A stretch of DNA of 64,000 nucleotides from Maylandia zebra. Lineage: Eukaryota > Chordata > Actinopteri > Cichliformes > Cichlidae. The position numbers were made by a program, and so were the translations under genes. The stretch spans positions 22,530,878 to 22,594,877 of the forward strand of contig NC_135174.1 of the NCBI RefSeq assembly GCF_041146795.1, read 5' to 3'. Positions within the stretch are counted from its first letter, which is position 1. Each line of letters begins with the position of its first letter. Shown here piece after piece: positions 23,149-46,300 of the stretch. The notes beneath the pieces were generated by a model, which saw nothing but the letters and a program-made list of their open reading frames with translations, was not told the origin of the DNA and searched no databases.

Positions 23149-24540
23149 GCCAGTAAGAGGACATAGTTTTCGCATTACCTTAACAACAACAATAAAAACC
23201 ACCACCACCAACAAAAAACGTTTACTTGCACAGCACTTACTTACTCCCAGAGCTGAAGTGAAAGAGTCATGAATCTTGTTTATTATAGTGACCACCTGGC
23301 ACTCTCTCCACAAATGTGTTAGTTCGTATAAGCCTGAAGCCATGGATGTTCTTGTGTGAGTATTGATGTTACTATTTTTCTACTTTAAATGGTAAATGGT
23401 AAATGGCCTGCATTTGTATAGCGCTTTACTTTGTCCCTAAGGGCCCCAAAGCGCTTTACACTACATTCAGTCATCCACACATTCACACACTTTATGAGAG
23501 GTAAACAAATTTATACAGTGTCATGTCACACTGAACATTGACATTATTCATTTCAACATTATTCAGTGTCATGGCCTCATGCAGGAGATCAAGAAATACT
23601 TCTCCTATTGCTGTTATTCTGTGGCAGGCCAAACTTTTCAAAAACTTAATGAAGCACCATCCATTCAGGCAATCTGGAACAACAAAACAATATCACACCC
23701 ATTCCAGCCCGCACTCACCAGCTCAGTTGCTTATGAAGCGTAGCATGAACTAAGTAGAACATTTAAGCGTGTCACAACATCTCTGTTTACATTTCATGAT
23801 TCATTCTAAGTATTTCCTTACTCATTGTAACCTTTAAACTTTCACCAGAGGCAACAAGTGAGTGAATAAAATGTAGGATAAAAGAAAAATAAGGATGCTA
23901 GATTTGTCTTCATCATTAAAACCCTTGGAGAAATACGGATATGTTGGATATATGTGTAATATATTGCAGATACTGTTAACATGTTTATATGAAATATTAG
24001 TCTTTACCACTAGATGGCAGTAAAGGATTCGCTAGGCCAATCCAAAAACCTACACCTGCCTTTAGGCAACAGTCAGTTAAAAATAAAGAGATTCGGTTTA
24101 TCCACACTGTGCTTTTATGCAAAAATAAATCTAGTGTTTCAAGCTGCCTGAGTTACTCGTCAAGTGAATAACTGTTACATTTGCAGTATTTTTGGTATAG
24201 AATTCCTTTAATTAGAGTGGGATTGCAGCAGTTGTATATATACAAAAAAGCATATTCAAGAAATCAATATGATTTGATCAATTTTGACAACAAATATTAT
24301 TATTTGTGCTTCTGACGCAATTAAAAACAATTAACCCTGCTTATAAGTAATTCTGTACTTATTTAGTACAGTTGAGCATTTTATTTTTAATTAATTAACT
24401 TAACACTATCATTGCATTGTACAGTAACAAAAATATACTAAATATTTACTAAAATAAAATGCAAATTGTTATAGTATCAGAATCTGAAAATGTACGTGTT
24501 AAGAATCCAGCATTGAAGCTATTACTTTGAAAAGGTTAGG
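23149..24540. other. Repeat fragments, no gene
   Basis: 23380-23500 carries AAATGGTAAATGGCCTGCATTTG and an AGCGCTTTAC palindromic block, a common fish interspersed repeat also seen in reverse at 41665-41725. The remainder is AT-rich without recognisable content. Confidence 0.45.
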
Positions 24541-24544
24541 TTGC

Positions 24545-24690
24545 ATGCACTCAAAGAAGGCGGTGATCGAACGATTTTTCAATAAGAAAAAAACAAACAG
24601 AACAAACATGTTGGCCATGTTTGACAGACACCACCTTTTACTTGTAGTAAAATAGTGAAGGATGCGATACAAAGTTGTTCTGATGATTTG
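24545..24690 (+). pseudogene. Eroded ST6GalNAc exon 4 end plus intron start
   Basis: CTCAAAGAAGG...GTGATCGA and then GTTTGACAGACACCACC...GTAAAATAGTGAAG parallel the end of the exon-4 copy at 15485-15528 and its following intron (15575-15610). Only the last 40 or so exon bases remain and they are frame-broken. Assignment is by pattern only. Confidence 0.45.
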
Positions 24691-24994
24691 AATCCTGAAG
24701 GGAGCAGTTCTTTTTTTATTTGAATTGCAAAAAGGAATGTGATCGAGGGGATTTCAGGCTTCTAAAACGTTGGCTGAGGCTTTCAGTATTCGACAGTGCT
24801 ATTGCTGTTTGCACATTTTATTTGAATTTACTTGAATATCTGAATAAGAAATGAAAAAGTGCTTTGAAGGGAAAACGCTATCAAAAAACTGAAAGCAAAA
24901 ATTAAGGATTTACTGAGATATAATGGGAATGGAAATAGTAACAAACTGTAGGAGACTCAGAAAAAGAAGGGAACACACAATAATGTGGGGCAAC

Positions 24995-25646
24995 TCAACA
25001 CAAGACTGAAACAATAAATACAAAAGATGTCTTGCCCTTTTCACTTTTTTCCCTTTTTACGTAAATGGCCTCCTTGACTCCCCACTCAAACCAGCATTGC
25101 TCCCTGTGTGTATCCTCATCATTGACAGTGTCCACTAGCGTGTAGGTGTGAATAGACTGCGGAGTCCTGGCCTGACGAGTTAGCTTTTCCGTGTTGTCCC
25201 ATCTGCTTAGCCAGGTCGGGTTCCCCGACGTATAAATCATGACAATCCTCCTGGCACCTAACAACGTAATCTATGTTACTCTGTTTGTGTCAAGGAACCC
25301 GATCCTTGGGGTGGGCCAATTTTTTGCGCAGTGCATTTTGAAGTTTGTAATCCAAAGAGTTTAAAGAGAATGTGTCTCAACTGCTGCAATACTCCTGACA
25401 CGTAAGAGATCACTAAGGGTTTTCGCTCAGTCAGCGGTTGTCTTTCTCTCCTGGATTGGCTGAAGTTTTCATTAGGCGCCTTCCCAGCTTTAACAAATGT
25501 CCAGCTGGGATAATCACGATATGTTCTTCTGCTTTCCTGGCCACTGTAACTGTGGGGATGGTGTTCGCTCCATGTTGTAGTGTCCTGATGACACCCAATT
25601 TGTGCTCCAGTGGATGATGAGAGTCAAACCTTAAATACTGATCCAT
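24995..25646 (-). mobile_element. Penelope-like element relic (RT end and GIY-YIG region)
   Basis: On the minus strand, 25431-25646 encodes a YLRFDSHHPLEHKLGVIRTL block and 24995-25264 encodes a WFEWGVKEAIYVKRE block. Both match the end of the reverse transcriptase and the C-terminal GIY-YIG endonuclease region of fish Penelope-like elements. The intervening 165 bases and several frameshifts destroy the frame. Confidence 0.7.
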
Positions 25647-25649
25647 ACG

Positions 25650-26336
25650 TGTTTGTTTACAGTATCATCAACTTTTCTTTGCATATGAGTATGCATGTAC
25701 TCTAAAGAGTGCTAAAGTCTTCTCCATTAAACTTTTTGATTTTTTGCCCTGTTTTAATCTTATTTATTGATCTTTTTTGTATTTTCTTTATCACTGAGGG
25801 CACCACTGAAATTTTTGTTACGTTCTTGTAACATAATGACAATAAATAATCTAAACCTTGAGACAATTTAGTTACAGTTTAGAGTTATAAACCTTGGAGG
25901 AGTCCTTTTACCTTCAGCTAAAAGCAATCAGGTTGTCTCATAATATAAAAAATAACCTACAGACATACACTTCTTTTTCTTTTCTTTTTTTCAAAAAGTC
26001 CCATGGAATAAACCTTTAGGCTGACAAGATGTTTCAATGTCTTTAATTTAAAGATTTCTGTTTGTGATGTTGTTATATACTGGACTGAGGACCCCTTTAG
26101 GATTGGCAAAACATCCCAAACAAATTAGAACAAATCAGATCACCTTCATTCTATCCATCCATCTATCTTCCACTTATCCAGTTGAGGGTCACAGGGGGGC
26201 TGGATCTTAGTCCCTGGCGATATGGTGGATTTGAACACAGGACTTTCTTAGGCTAACCACTGCACCAACGTGCTGCCTGAAACAAGCTTTGAATATCAAC
26301 AGAGCAGTGGTGTGGGTTCTGTCATTAAGAGGGAAC
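25650..26336. other. 3' flank of the intact sialyltransferase gene
   Basis: This should hold the 3' UTR of the minus-strand gene. A degenerate SINE-like piece occurs at 26150-26285 (GGGTCACAGGGGGGCTGG and CTAACCACTGCACC words). A TTTATT near 25765 gives a possible minus-strand AATAAA, but the true end is not determinable. Confidence 0.4.
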
Positions 26337-37046
<10,710 letters not shown>

Positions 37047-38040
37047 CGCTGTTGAGTGAAGGCTTCGCCGTTAAATTGAACACACATAGACACACATATG
37101 CACTCCCTTCTGGATTTGACTCCTTCTCACTGAAGTGACTGGGCTGGGCTACACCACAGTTTGCGGACAGATATGCAGTCAAATATATTCAGACACACAA
37201 AGCCAACCACACAGAGCTTAACAGCAATGTGGTTTGTTACACAACAATGGAATTTCAGAAACAGACATACCTCAGGGATTAAACCTGTTATACATGTAGT
37301 ATTTTAAAACTAAAATAAAAGCCACAGCATTCCTTTAATAACGTTGAAAACTGCAAAAAGGTTCATTTGGTTTGTCTTGGGAATTTGACCGTGTGTGGGT
37401 GTGTCCTGCCATCTCCCCGCCTTGGGTGCCACACTTTTTGTTCAGCTGACTCTACTCAGCAATTAAGATAAGGAGAAAAAAGTCTTGTTGGTTTTGTAGC
37501 CAGTGGGATGTGTGTGTGTGTGAGATGACTGCTTATTCCTGATCAGTAGAGAGGAGTGTGTTTTTTGGTCATTAACTTATTTTTCAGTTTAGTGACAAAC
37601 TCCTGGGTTTTGTTGTTTTCTTTCTTTAAAGGGTGATAGTGGCTTGTCTTTCACTTTTAGTTTAATTAGTAATTCAGTTATTAGAGAAAATCTTTAATTT
37701 AACGGGGGGCACCCTAGTTATATTTTTTGTGCTTATTATATCTTTAATTGGTGATTCACTGTTATCTCACTACACTTTACATGTTCTATGACATTACTTA
37801 AAGATGCCACTAGGTGGCGCTTAGTGCAGAGGAGGAGCATAAACCCCCTTGGAGGCAAATCTGCAGAATAAATCCTGAAGTTGAAACTTTAAACAAGCTC
37901 ATGATCTTTATTTTACTTGAGTCATTTTGAGAGTTACTAGTGCTCAAAAGGACTCATAGGTAACAGCTGAAACAGTAAGGCTGTTGTCAACAGTAGTGAA
38001 AGCAGCCGAGAGCATTGTGGGGACCTCTCTTGCCTCCCTC
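37047..38040. other. 5' flank of the sialyltransferase gene
   Basis: Upstream of the ATG at 37046 on the minus strand. No TATA box or CpG island is evident. It is moderately AT-rich with no recognised repeat before 38150. Confidence 0.4.
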
Positions 38041-38189
38041 CCCAGGCCCTCTCCATTACAGGTGACTCCACTCATCCCTTCAACAGCGTCTTCAGTTTGC
38101 TGCCATCAGGAAGGATACTGAAGAGCCTCCGGGCCAGAACACGCAGACTGAGAGTCAGCTTCGTCCATTGGGCTGTCAGGATGCTAACC

Positions 38190-38560
38190 ATCTCTGAATC
38201 GAGAAGGGGGGCCCAAGGGTACATCTTTCGCCATCTTACAATGCTGTGATTGTAGCCATTCCCCACTTTCTGTGAATGGTACTCATGGTCATTGATCAGT
38301 AGGCTTTGATTAGTTGTCATTGATCAATGGTCATAAGAATTTGCATACTAACAATCATGGAACTAACCCCCCAGCACATTGTTTATTCAGGGGCGCTAGT
38401 TTCCTTCACTATGCAAATGTACTGTTTATAAGGTTGGGGAAACCTGCAGGCAGCTGAGACAGAAGAAGTCACTTGGATGAGTGATGAAACGTTTCTCCCA
38501 TTGAAAATGTCCAGATGAACAGAATCAACCTTTTGGGATTTACTTACCTGGATGATTAAG
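38190..38560 (+). mobile_element. Penelope-like element 3'-end relic
   Basis: Contains a degenerate LNREGGPRVHLSPSYNAV-encoding stretch (38200-38270). It then has the TGGATGAGTGATGAAACG and CCAGATGAACAGAATCAAC words that usually follow fish Penelope endonuclease frames. No intact frame is present. Confidence 0.6.
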
Positions 38561-38569
38561 CACGCATCA

Positions 38570-38860
38570 AGACGTTATTTTATTAATATTCTTAAAATGA
38601 TAGCGGCACACACGAAAATTTTTGAAGCACAAACCAGCACAAATGTAGCACAAACGTTTAACATCAATTTTGTTTGATTTGGGTAATGTGGGGGGGCTGG
38701 TTGACCATTGATGACCTCTAGAAATTCTTATTAATATCTTTAAAATAATAGCAGCACAAACGAAAATTTTTGCAGCACAAACCAGCACAAACGTTTGATA
38801 CCACTTTTGTTGGATTTGAAGAACGTGGGGGGGCCAACTTCACTCACATTGGTGCAATCG
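38570..38860. repeat. Two diverged copies of a ~110-bp unit
   Basis: ATTAATATTCTTAAAATGATAG...GCACAAACC...AGCACAAACGTTTAA...GGGGGGGCTGG at 38580-38705 is followed by a second copy at 38728-38835 with the same order of words. A short tandem duplication of unknown origin. Confidence 0.6.
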
Positions 38861-38948
38861 GCACCACTAATGGCCTTAATTCAGGTTGAGGATTTTTTAG
38901 ATCTTCCACTTCACGTTTTTGTTCCATAACCCCCAGGATTATTTAAGA

Positions 38949-39263
38949 CAGCGGTCCCAACCCCCGGGCCTCGGACCGATACCGGTCCGTGAGTCGTTTG
39001 GTACCGGGCCACGAGAGTTGAGGCTCAGGAAATGTATAGTTTTCAGGGGTTTTATCGGTTTTCCGCATTATTTTGTTATCGTTTTTATCGTTAACTCGGT
39101 TTTCCTGGGTCTTTTCACGCGTGTTATGAATAAATCTTCTTTTTTTCGGTACCGGTACTAGTTTTATTTTGTTGTATTCATCCGCTACACCTTAAAGGCC
39201 GGTCCGTGAAAATATTGTCGGGCATAAACCGGTCCGTGGCGCAAAAAAGGTTGGAGACCGCTG
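38949..39263. mobile_element. hAT MITE, 315 bp
   Basis: The ends CAGCGGTCCCAACCCCCGGG and, in reverse, CAGCGGTCTCCAACCTTTTT form terminal inverted repeats. The flanking octamers ATTTAAGA (38941-38948) and ATTGAAGA (39264-39271) differ at one base, fitting an 8-bp hAT duplication. Internal CCGGTCCGTG words near both ends are typical of a widespread vertebrate hAT MITE. No coding capacity. Confidence 0.9.
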
Positions 39264-39271
39264 ATTGAAGA

Positions 39272-40090
39272 AATGACCGTCTTAACTGCATCCCACCTCA
39301 GCAGCGATGGTGCGCTGTGAGCAGCCCTACTTATGCAGTTCAACAAGCCGACCATGTTCAAAAAGGAGAGTTTTTTTGCTTTTGCCATCAGAACATCCTG
39401 ACAGTCTGACTACCTGACAGAAAATGACAATGAATCCACAGTTTTGCACAGATTTGGCCTGGCGTGTGGTCCTAAACATTTGATCAGCTGTAAAACAGCC
39501 TGTCCCAGTTTAAGTTTGTTAAATGCAAGTTAAATGTTTTGTCTCACTCCCAGTTCTGCTTGTTGCATGTTGTTGGAACCTTGTTAAGATCCAACAATGC
39601 AAAAGATGATTTGACTGTATTTAATAATCGATTAGTTTCTTCTGAATGGATTAAGAATGCTTTTTTTTCCGCATTCCAATGCATCACAATTGTAAATCAT
39701 TATACGATTAATTGTGTCAGCTCTATTAGATGTAAGATTGTATATTTGCTTTTGAAATGGGCAGTTTGGTTTATTGTGCTTTGTATTTGCTTTCATACTG
39801 CAAGGAAAGAACGCTAATCTACACCGAGCATCTGAAGAACAACATGCAAGTCCTCCAGCACATTGAATCCAAAACCTGTTCCAGTTCCTCAGACACCATC
39901 AGAGACTGTTTTGAAAGCCCTCTACTATCAGGTCTGGATAAAAGGAAACTTTGCCAACCACTGCAAGTATCAAGTGTTTTAAATTTTGTTTGACTGTTTA
40001 TTATGTACTTATTTGTTTTTGGTTGTATTAAGTTTGATATTAATTAGATCAGTGCCTTTTTAGTCATTAATTTGATTATTAAATATTAAC
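39272..40090. other. No recognised gene
   Basis: A short frame at 39185-39388 on the minus strand covers part of the MITE and is not a gene. The remainder has no assigned feature. Confidence 0.4.
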
Positions 40091-40097
40091 TGTTTAG

Positions 40098-40460
40098 GGC
40101 AGCACGGTGGTTAGCACTGTTGCTGCACAGCAGGAAGGTCCCGAGTTCAATTCCACAATCAGGCTGGGGTCTTTCTGTGTGGAGTTTGCATGTTCTCCCC
40201 GTGTTTGTGTGGGTCCTCTCTGGGTACTCTGGCTTCCTCTCACCATCCAAAGACATGCAGTTTGTGGGGATAGGTTAATTGATTAATCCAAATTGCCCAT
40301 AACTGTAAATGTGAGTGCGAATGGTTGTCTGTCCCTGTGTGTTAGCCCTGCGACAGACTGGCGACCTGTCCAGGGTGTACCCTGCCTTTCGCCCTATGAC
40401 AGCTGGGATAGGCTCCAGCGCCCCCCGCGACCCTGAAAAGGATAAGCGGGGGGCGGGTTT
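40098..40460 (+). repeat. SINE-like repeat with tRNA-like head
   Basis: It begins GGCAGCACGGTGGTTAGCAC, carries an A-box-like GTGGTTAGCACTG and a B-box-like GAGTTCAATTCC, and then the widely repeated GTTTGCATGTTCTCCCCGTG segment. It ends near GATAAGCGGGGG. An inverted copy is at 43690-44083, and fragments are near 900-990, 9050-9110 and 26150-26285. Confidence 0.75.
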
Positions 40461-40700
40461 TGAGAAGCTTAAGAGAACAACATACTGCCTGTAACATCAT
40501 TCGCCATGAGTGGTTTGGTGATGGGCATATCCATGGAGGGAGGCATGGACCTTTGTAGCAACCTTCACAACAGCAACCCTGACTGCCATTAGGTATTGGG
40601 ATGAACTCCTTGGACACATTATCAGACCCTACACTGATGCAGTGGGTCTGGGGTTCCTGCTAGAGCACAACAATGCTAGGCCTCATGTGGCAATAATATG
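40461..40700 (+). mobile_element. Tc1/mariner transposase fragment
   Basis: Frame pieces read GISMEGGMDL and then TAIRYWDELLGHIIRPY and GFLLEHNNARPHVA. They match the middle of Tc1-like transposases leading into the second catalytic Asp region (HDNARPH in active proteins, here HNNARPH, so the catalytic Asp is replaced). A stop follows near 40720. No terminal repeats were seen. Confidence 0.7.
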
Positions 40701-40719
40701 CAGGTCGTGGAAATGAATT

Positions 40720-41380
40720 AGCCCCTTTTCCATTATTACCCACTCATTCTGACTTGCCACGGTTTTCAGGGATTTTCATTACATCATAGCACCTGGCACC
40801 AGCTACTAACATAGTACCTGCTTGGCCGGGGTTGCAAGTGATCTGACCATGTACCAAAATGTGAAGTCATCAGACTGCATGCCACCGATTGGCTGGTTAG
40901 TGGTGTCAGTTCATGAGCCATGAGAGCGAAAATCAAAACCAGCATTTTTGAAACCCGGGAATGAAGGAAATGGCCACTAAAAATGACATATGTGCAAAAT
41001 ACACAAATAGTCAGTGCAGGCTAGCAATAGTTGTAAAATGAATGTAAATCTTCCATTTTCAGTAGGCCAGAACATGGCACCTTATTCCTGTTTTCTTTTG
41101 TTGTTGCTCCCAACCTAGACACATATAGGCAGAATGAACATCCTTGTTTGTAGTCATGAATTTTGGCTCTGCAGAAATTTGCTTAGAGTGAAAAGAAACC
41201 ACAACAAAAACCTACAAGGCTACAAACTCATCAACTGATCTGGACCAGCATATGTGAGCTATAGGCATCAACATTTTTACTGCAAAACTTATACTACTAC
41301 TACAACTAAGAGAAAGGAGGGAACAGCAGGACAAACTGTGAACTTCTAATAGGTAAAAGTTATAAAAACAAAGACACTGA
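40720..41380. other. No recognised gene
   Basis: Mixed-composition DNA without an assignable feature. Confidence 0.4.
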
Positions 41381-41383
41381 ATG

Positions 41384-42157
41384 TCATATCTCATAGAAAA
41401 TTGTTTCAATAAAAACTACATTACCAGCATCAATCTCACTTTGTATCATTTCAGACTGACTAATATTTAATGACTTATAATTGATTGCTGAATAGTTTTT
41501 GAGATGACTGGGGTTGCTTGTCTCCACAGGTCCTTGTGTTACATCACACTGACTCCACCATGTGGTAGAGGAGAGGAAATTCCTGGAAGGATCAAACACT
41601 GGAGATACAATCAACACCTGTTGTGACACCTGAGGATCACAACATTGCATGTTGTATACAGCGCTTTGAGTACCCCGGGAGAGTAGAAAAGCGCTATATA
41701 AGAACCAGTCCATTTACCATTTACAATTCCACATCCAATGTGGAATGAAGGGGTGACAGGAGGAGTAAGAGTGTGATCAGGTAAGCAACGCTCCATGTTT
41801 ATATCAGTCGCTTAATGGCCACTGGAGCATAAAGAGCTGATTAGTCAGAAAACACTGCTGAGGTCAAGACTGTGTATGGAAATGAAACTTAAACACAACT
41901 TTGAAGTAGTTTTCATGCAGTGGCCAGAAAGTAACTCTTCTGGGGCCAGCAGGTGAGAATGACTCATACTTTACCCAGTTTGATCCTTTTTCAGGATTAT
42001 AGACATTTAAAGTTTGTCGTGAAGTGTATCCTGCGTGTGTGTAAGTGTATGTGGTCAAAGTTCATGAAACACAGGGTCTAATGAAAAAAACCAACCTCCC
42101 TGTTGAAGTTCTGCTTGAGGTGGGAGCTGAAGATCTATAAGTTTAGGTCCGTCAGGT
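41384..42157 (-). other. Unassigned candidate exons downstream of second sialyltransferase copy
   Basis: Two blocks join in frame by a GT/AG junction: 42096-42157 (PDGPKLIDLQLPPQAELQQ) and about 41885-42030 (YTSRQTLNVYNPEKGS...FWPLHENYFKV). A third acceptor-led block at 41384-41598 is open to a stop, but I could not find a donor that keeps its frame. Both first blocks have codon-like composition. I do not recognise the protein. They may be exons of a partly decayed neighbouring gene on the minus strand. Confidence 0.35.
41660..41730 (-). repeat. Fish interspersed repeat end
   Basis: Contains AGCGCTTTGAGTA and AAGCGCTATATAAGAACCAG followed by CCATTTACCATTT, the reverse of the block at 23385-23460. 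Confidence 0.6.
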
Positions 42158-42839
42158 CTGAAAAATAATCAGATCATTTAAGTTTTTTTGTGTTTTGCTC
42201 TTAAGCACTGACTGATATGAAGAGAGGCATTCAAACTGAATCAGTCATGAAGCTCTCATTTGACAGCTGAGTGACAGATTTATATTATCATATTAAAGAA
42301 ATATCTGGATTACATCCCACTAACTTGACACTATATAATCTCACAATGATTGTGTGTATAATCAAACCTCGTGTATTCAAGGAACTTCAGTAGGTGAGCA
42401 AACAGATTTAGCTGCTTTACATTAATATGTTTTTCTAAGGTTGTAAGTAAACAATGATCTGGGTCAAACATCAGACAATGTATTGTTGCATCTGTTTTTC
42501 CATATTGTTGATGTGTTTTTTTTATTAAGAAGCATATTTAATTAAAAATAAACACATTACATTGAGTAAGTAAAGCTAAAAACATTTGAACAATTTCGTT
42601 ATTTTAATTTCAAATGCAACTATTAGGTATTGTACTGAAGTCATTTATGTTATTTATGGGCCTACAGTTAATATTTTCTTAAACATGTTAAGACATGACT
42701 CACAAACCTTGTGGGGCTTCTGACTGAAAAACTCCCAATACTGTAAAATTCCAGGTATACTTTATAATTACTCATAAATGGAGTAATTTTAGTTCTTTAA
42801 GCAGCTTTACACTTCCTCCAGCTAAAAGAAATCAGTTTG

Positions 42840-43060
42840 TCAAGGGGAGTGCGTGTCATGGAGAGCATCACCCAAAAGCAGGACTCGGAAAACAGGACTT
42901 AAAACTCAAAAACCGCTTTATTGTTGAAAACTTGTAAAAATAAGAAAATATGAGCCAAGTGCAAATTATCTAAATGAAAACTATCATACAGCAAACCCCC
43001 AAGGTGGAACACACAGCTTAAAGGTGAACACAGCAAAGAAGAAAGGACAATGTATACAGA
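42840..43060. repeat. Retroelement-like repeat fragment
   Basis: Starts near GTGTCATGGAGAGCATCACCC and includes AACTCAAAAACCGCTTTATTG, resembling the AACTCAAA-bearing ends at 15180 and 45590. No coding capacity. Confidence 0.35.
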
Positions 43061-43341
43061 CCAGGTAACCATGACACTCACATTCACACCTATGGCCAAA
43101 ATACTCTCACCAGTTAACCTAACCCAACTAAGTGCATGTCTTCATGCAGCATCAAAGGAAGCTGATGCTACAGAGAGAATCCACACAGACAAAGAGAGAA
43201 CATGCACACAAAGAAACCCTCCAGTTATATGTTGGATGTGAACACTTCTTGCTGTGCTGACCACTGCACTACTGTGCTGCCTGACATGGCTCTTGAATAT
43301 CTTCAGTAGTGTAGGTTTTATCCTTATGGGTGGACTCAGTG

Positions 43342-46300
43342 TTACTTTGGCTTTTCAGTCCCTGATTCTGGCTCCGTTCTTTGATACAGCTTTATTACTT
43401 TTCTGTTGTGAAGATCTTTCCATGTATTCTTCTCCAAAATGTAGTCATGGTTGGCATAGAAATGTACTTTTGTTTTAATGTACTTCTGAGCATAGTAGTT
43501 GGAGTATTTCATGTAGTCATCAGTCATGAATCCATATGCATCCACCTGAGGATACAGAAAGAGAGAGAGAAAAAATCCTTACTTTTCAAGACATAGTTTG
43601 CAGAATACCTTAATACAGTTCCCATCAGGAAAAACAACAGCAACAACAACAATAATAATAGGTCATAATAATAATAATTAATTAAATATTCCATTCGCTT
43701 ATCCTTTTCAGGGTCGCGGGAGCCTATCCCAGCTGTCATAGGGTGAGAGGCGGGGTACACCCTGGACAGGTCGCCAGTCTGTCGCAGGGCTAACACACAA
43801 GGACAGACAACCATTCACACTCACATTCACATTCACACCTAGTGGCAATTTGGATTATCCAATTAACCTATCCCTACGATGTGACAATAAAAGTGATTTG
43901 ATTTGATTTGAAGCTGCATGTCTTTGGACAGTGGGAGGAAGCCGGAGTACCCGGAGGGAACACACACAAACACGGGGAGAACATGCAAACTCCACACAGA
44001 AAGACCCCAGCCTGATGGTGGAATTGAACGCAGGACCTTCTTGCTGTGCGGCAACAGTGCTAACCACCGTGCCACCGTGCTAATTAAATAATTAATGAAA
44101 TAATAATTAATGAAAGTGCCTGACAGCACAATTCCAGAAGATTGATGGTTGCTTCTTCTCTATAAAAAGAACATAGCAGCACATTTTAATTTACAAATTG
44201 CATGTGAATGACCCAGAAAGACTTCAGAAACTCTGTTCAATTTGGGCAGACAAGACAGAGTGGAGATTTTTGTCCATAATGTACAATGGCACATTTAGGA
44301 AAACAAACAAACACAGCACATTATTTTTCATATTATAAACACCTCATACCAACAAGCAGGACATCAGCTTTTAGGACAGATGAGTTAAGCTGTATCTTTC
44401 AGCCACAGTGCCTGGGCACAATCATTTAGTTGAGTACAAAAAAATAATATAAAAAAAAAACTCCTGCACGTTTTTAGTTTATAACCGATATTCTCAGTGC
44501 AACGAATGTATAGGAGAATGACTGAAAAATCAAACTTTAATGAACTGAAGCAACATTGCAAAGATGAGTGGGAAAAAAATTCCTGAACAACAATGTGAGA
44601 AACTTTGGTTATTGCTGGTAAAGACGATTCTAAAAGGTACCGAATCATGTTGAATAAATGATTACTTGGTCTGATATGTCATGTGGTGGCATTGTTCATC
44701 TGGGTTTATGTTTACGTAATTTCAAGATTGCTTTTTTTTCAAGATTCGTTCGTTTTGTGGTTTGACTGTGACATATAGATGTCATCTACTTTGCAGAAAA
44801 CATGTGTGAAATAGCTTATTTTCATTAAAGAGCTGCTTTGAGGCTTTTAGTCTGTGTATTGTGTATATAGGTGTGGAAACCAATACCTCTTACACAGAAA
44901 TGTAAAGGTAATATTAACTCACTGTGTCACAAATATGCAAAGCCAGGAAGAGAGTGAATGCTCCATTGGTTGGTCTGACTATTGCCCAGAATCTTTTATT
45001 CAGATTAGGTGACTTTAGGAACCTGTGATTAAAAAACAAACAAACAAACAAACAAAAAATATAAAAATACTGGAAGGGTTAAGAGATGATCTGAAAATGA
45101 AAGAAGGAAAACTTGCACAATAAATACACATGATGGTGACGAGGGAAGTGGAAATACACGGGGAACACAGTTGGGAGGAGTTAATCGAGACAGGAGGAAG
45201 CAAAACAAAACACACTAAACACAAGACGCAGGCAAGAACACACGGCCTGACATGAGGCCGGGAGGAAGGAACCCAAAGGGGAACAAGAAAGACTGGGGAG
45301 ACAAACAGAGGAGACACAAAGAGGGTAATACAGAATAATTAAGAAAGATGAGACATGGAGGGGGAGAGAGAGGCGAGATGGGCTGGGGAAAATGTATAGG
45401 AAAGCACATGACAGAGAGGGAAGAGATGGAATAAAAAACAAGGAGGGAAACATGTAAACAGAAAAAGGAGACGAGGCACATCGACAAGAAAACATGGAAT
45501 CAGAAATAAAACTAAACATGGAAGCAAAACCGGGACTAAACTCAATACTAAATAATAGAAACCTACAAAATTAGCACAAAGAAGCCCCATTAACTCAAAA
45601 TGCTCGGTCAAAAGACCCAGAACAATAAAAACACACATAAAAAAGAATTATGCCTAGTTAATTTCCTGCTATTAAAGTTGATATCACTGAAAATAGGTAC
45701 ATATGAAAACCAAATAAGATTTTGAAATCCACAATGTATTTCAATTGATTGACTGGAAGTCCCAACCATCACTTTAATGATTCTCAACAGAGTTGAGCAG
45801 AAGCTCAGAAGAGTCACTCTCCCAGAATGGAGTTAACTTTAAGAGCAAACTTGTTCAGGAAAGAAAAACAATTATTAGATGATGAAACAATGTGAACTGT
45901 TGCCTGTTTCTATGTTAGCCCTGGGATGCACCAGTAATTTGTCCAGGTATGGAACCAGCTTTTCTGCAACCTTATTATATTATATTATATTATATTATAT
46001 TATATTATATTATATTATATTATATTATATTATATTATATTATATTATTACCAACATCTGCTCATATGTAATCACAGTATGCTCATAGGAGTCTGACCTG
46101 TTCTTCACGTATCGGAGGAAGTCCTGGTGTAGAACGTAGAATCGGCTCTCATTGTACTGCCCTGAATAGTAGGTCCCTGGCCTGGTGAGGTGAAAACACA
46201 AGGGAGAGGAGGGATAATTTATATTATTAATTTTAGTTGTTTTTTTTAAATAAAAGGCATTACAATTGTCCATTAAAACCTAAAAGAAAAAGTAGATATC

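Noticed and set aside
23119..23343. Frame upstream of the degenerate last-exon copy, possibly exon 8
   Set aside because: The Val-rich translation does not match the sialyltransferase exon 8, and no FLKSPNLN-like block is present.
45015..45638. Overlapping Ser/Phe/Leu-rich frames on the minus strand
   Set aside because: Purine-rich repeat read in reverse; three overlapping frames are all open, which indicates composition rather than coding.
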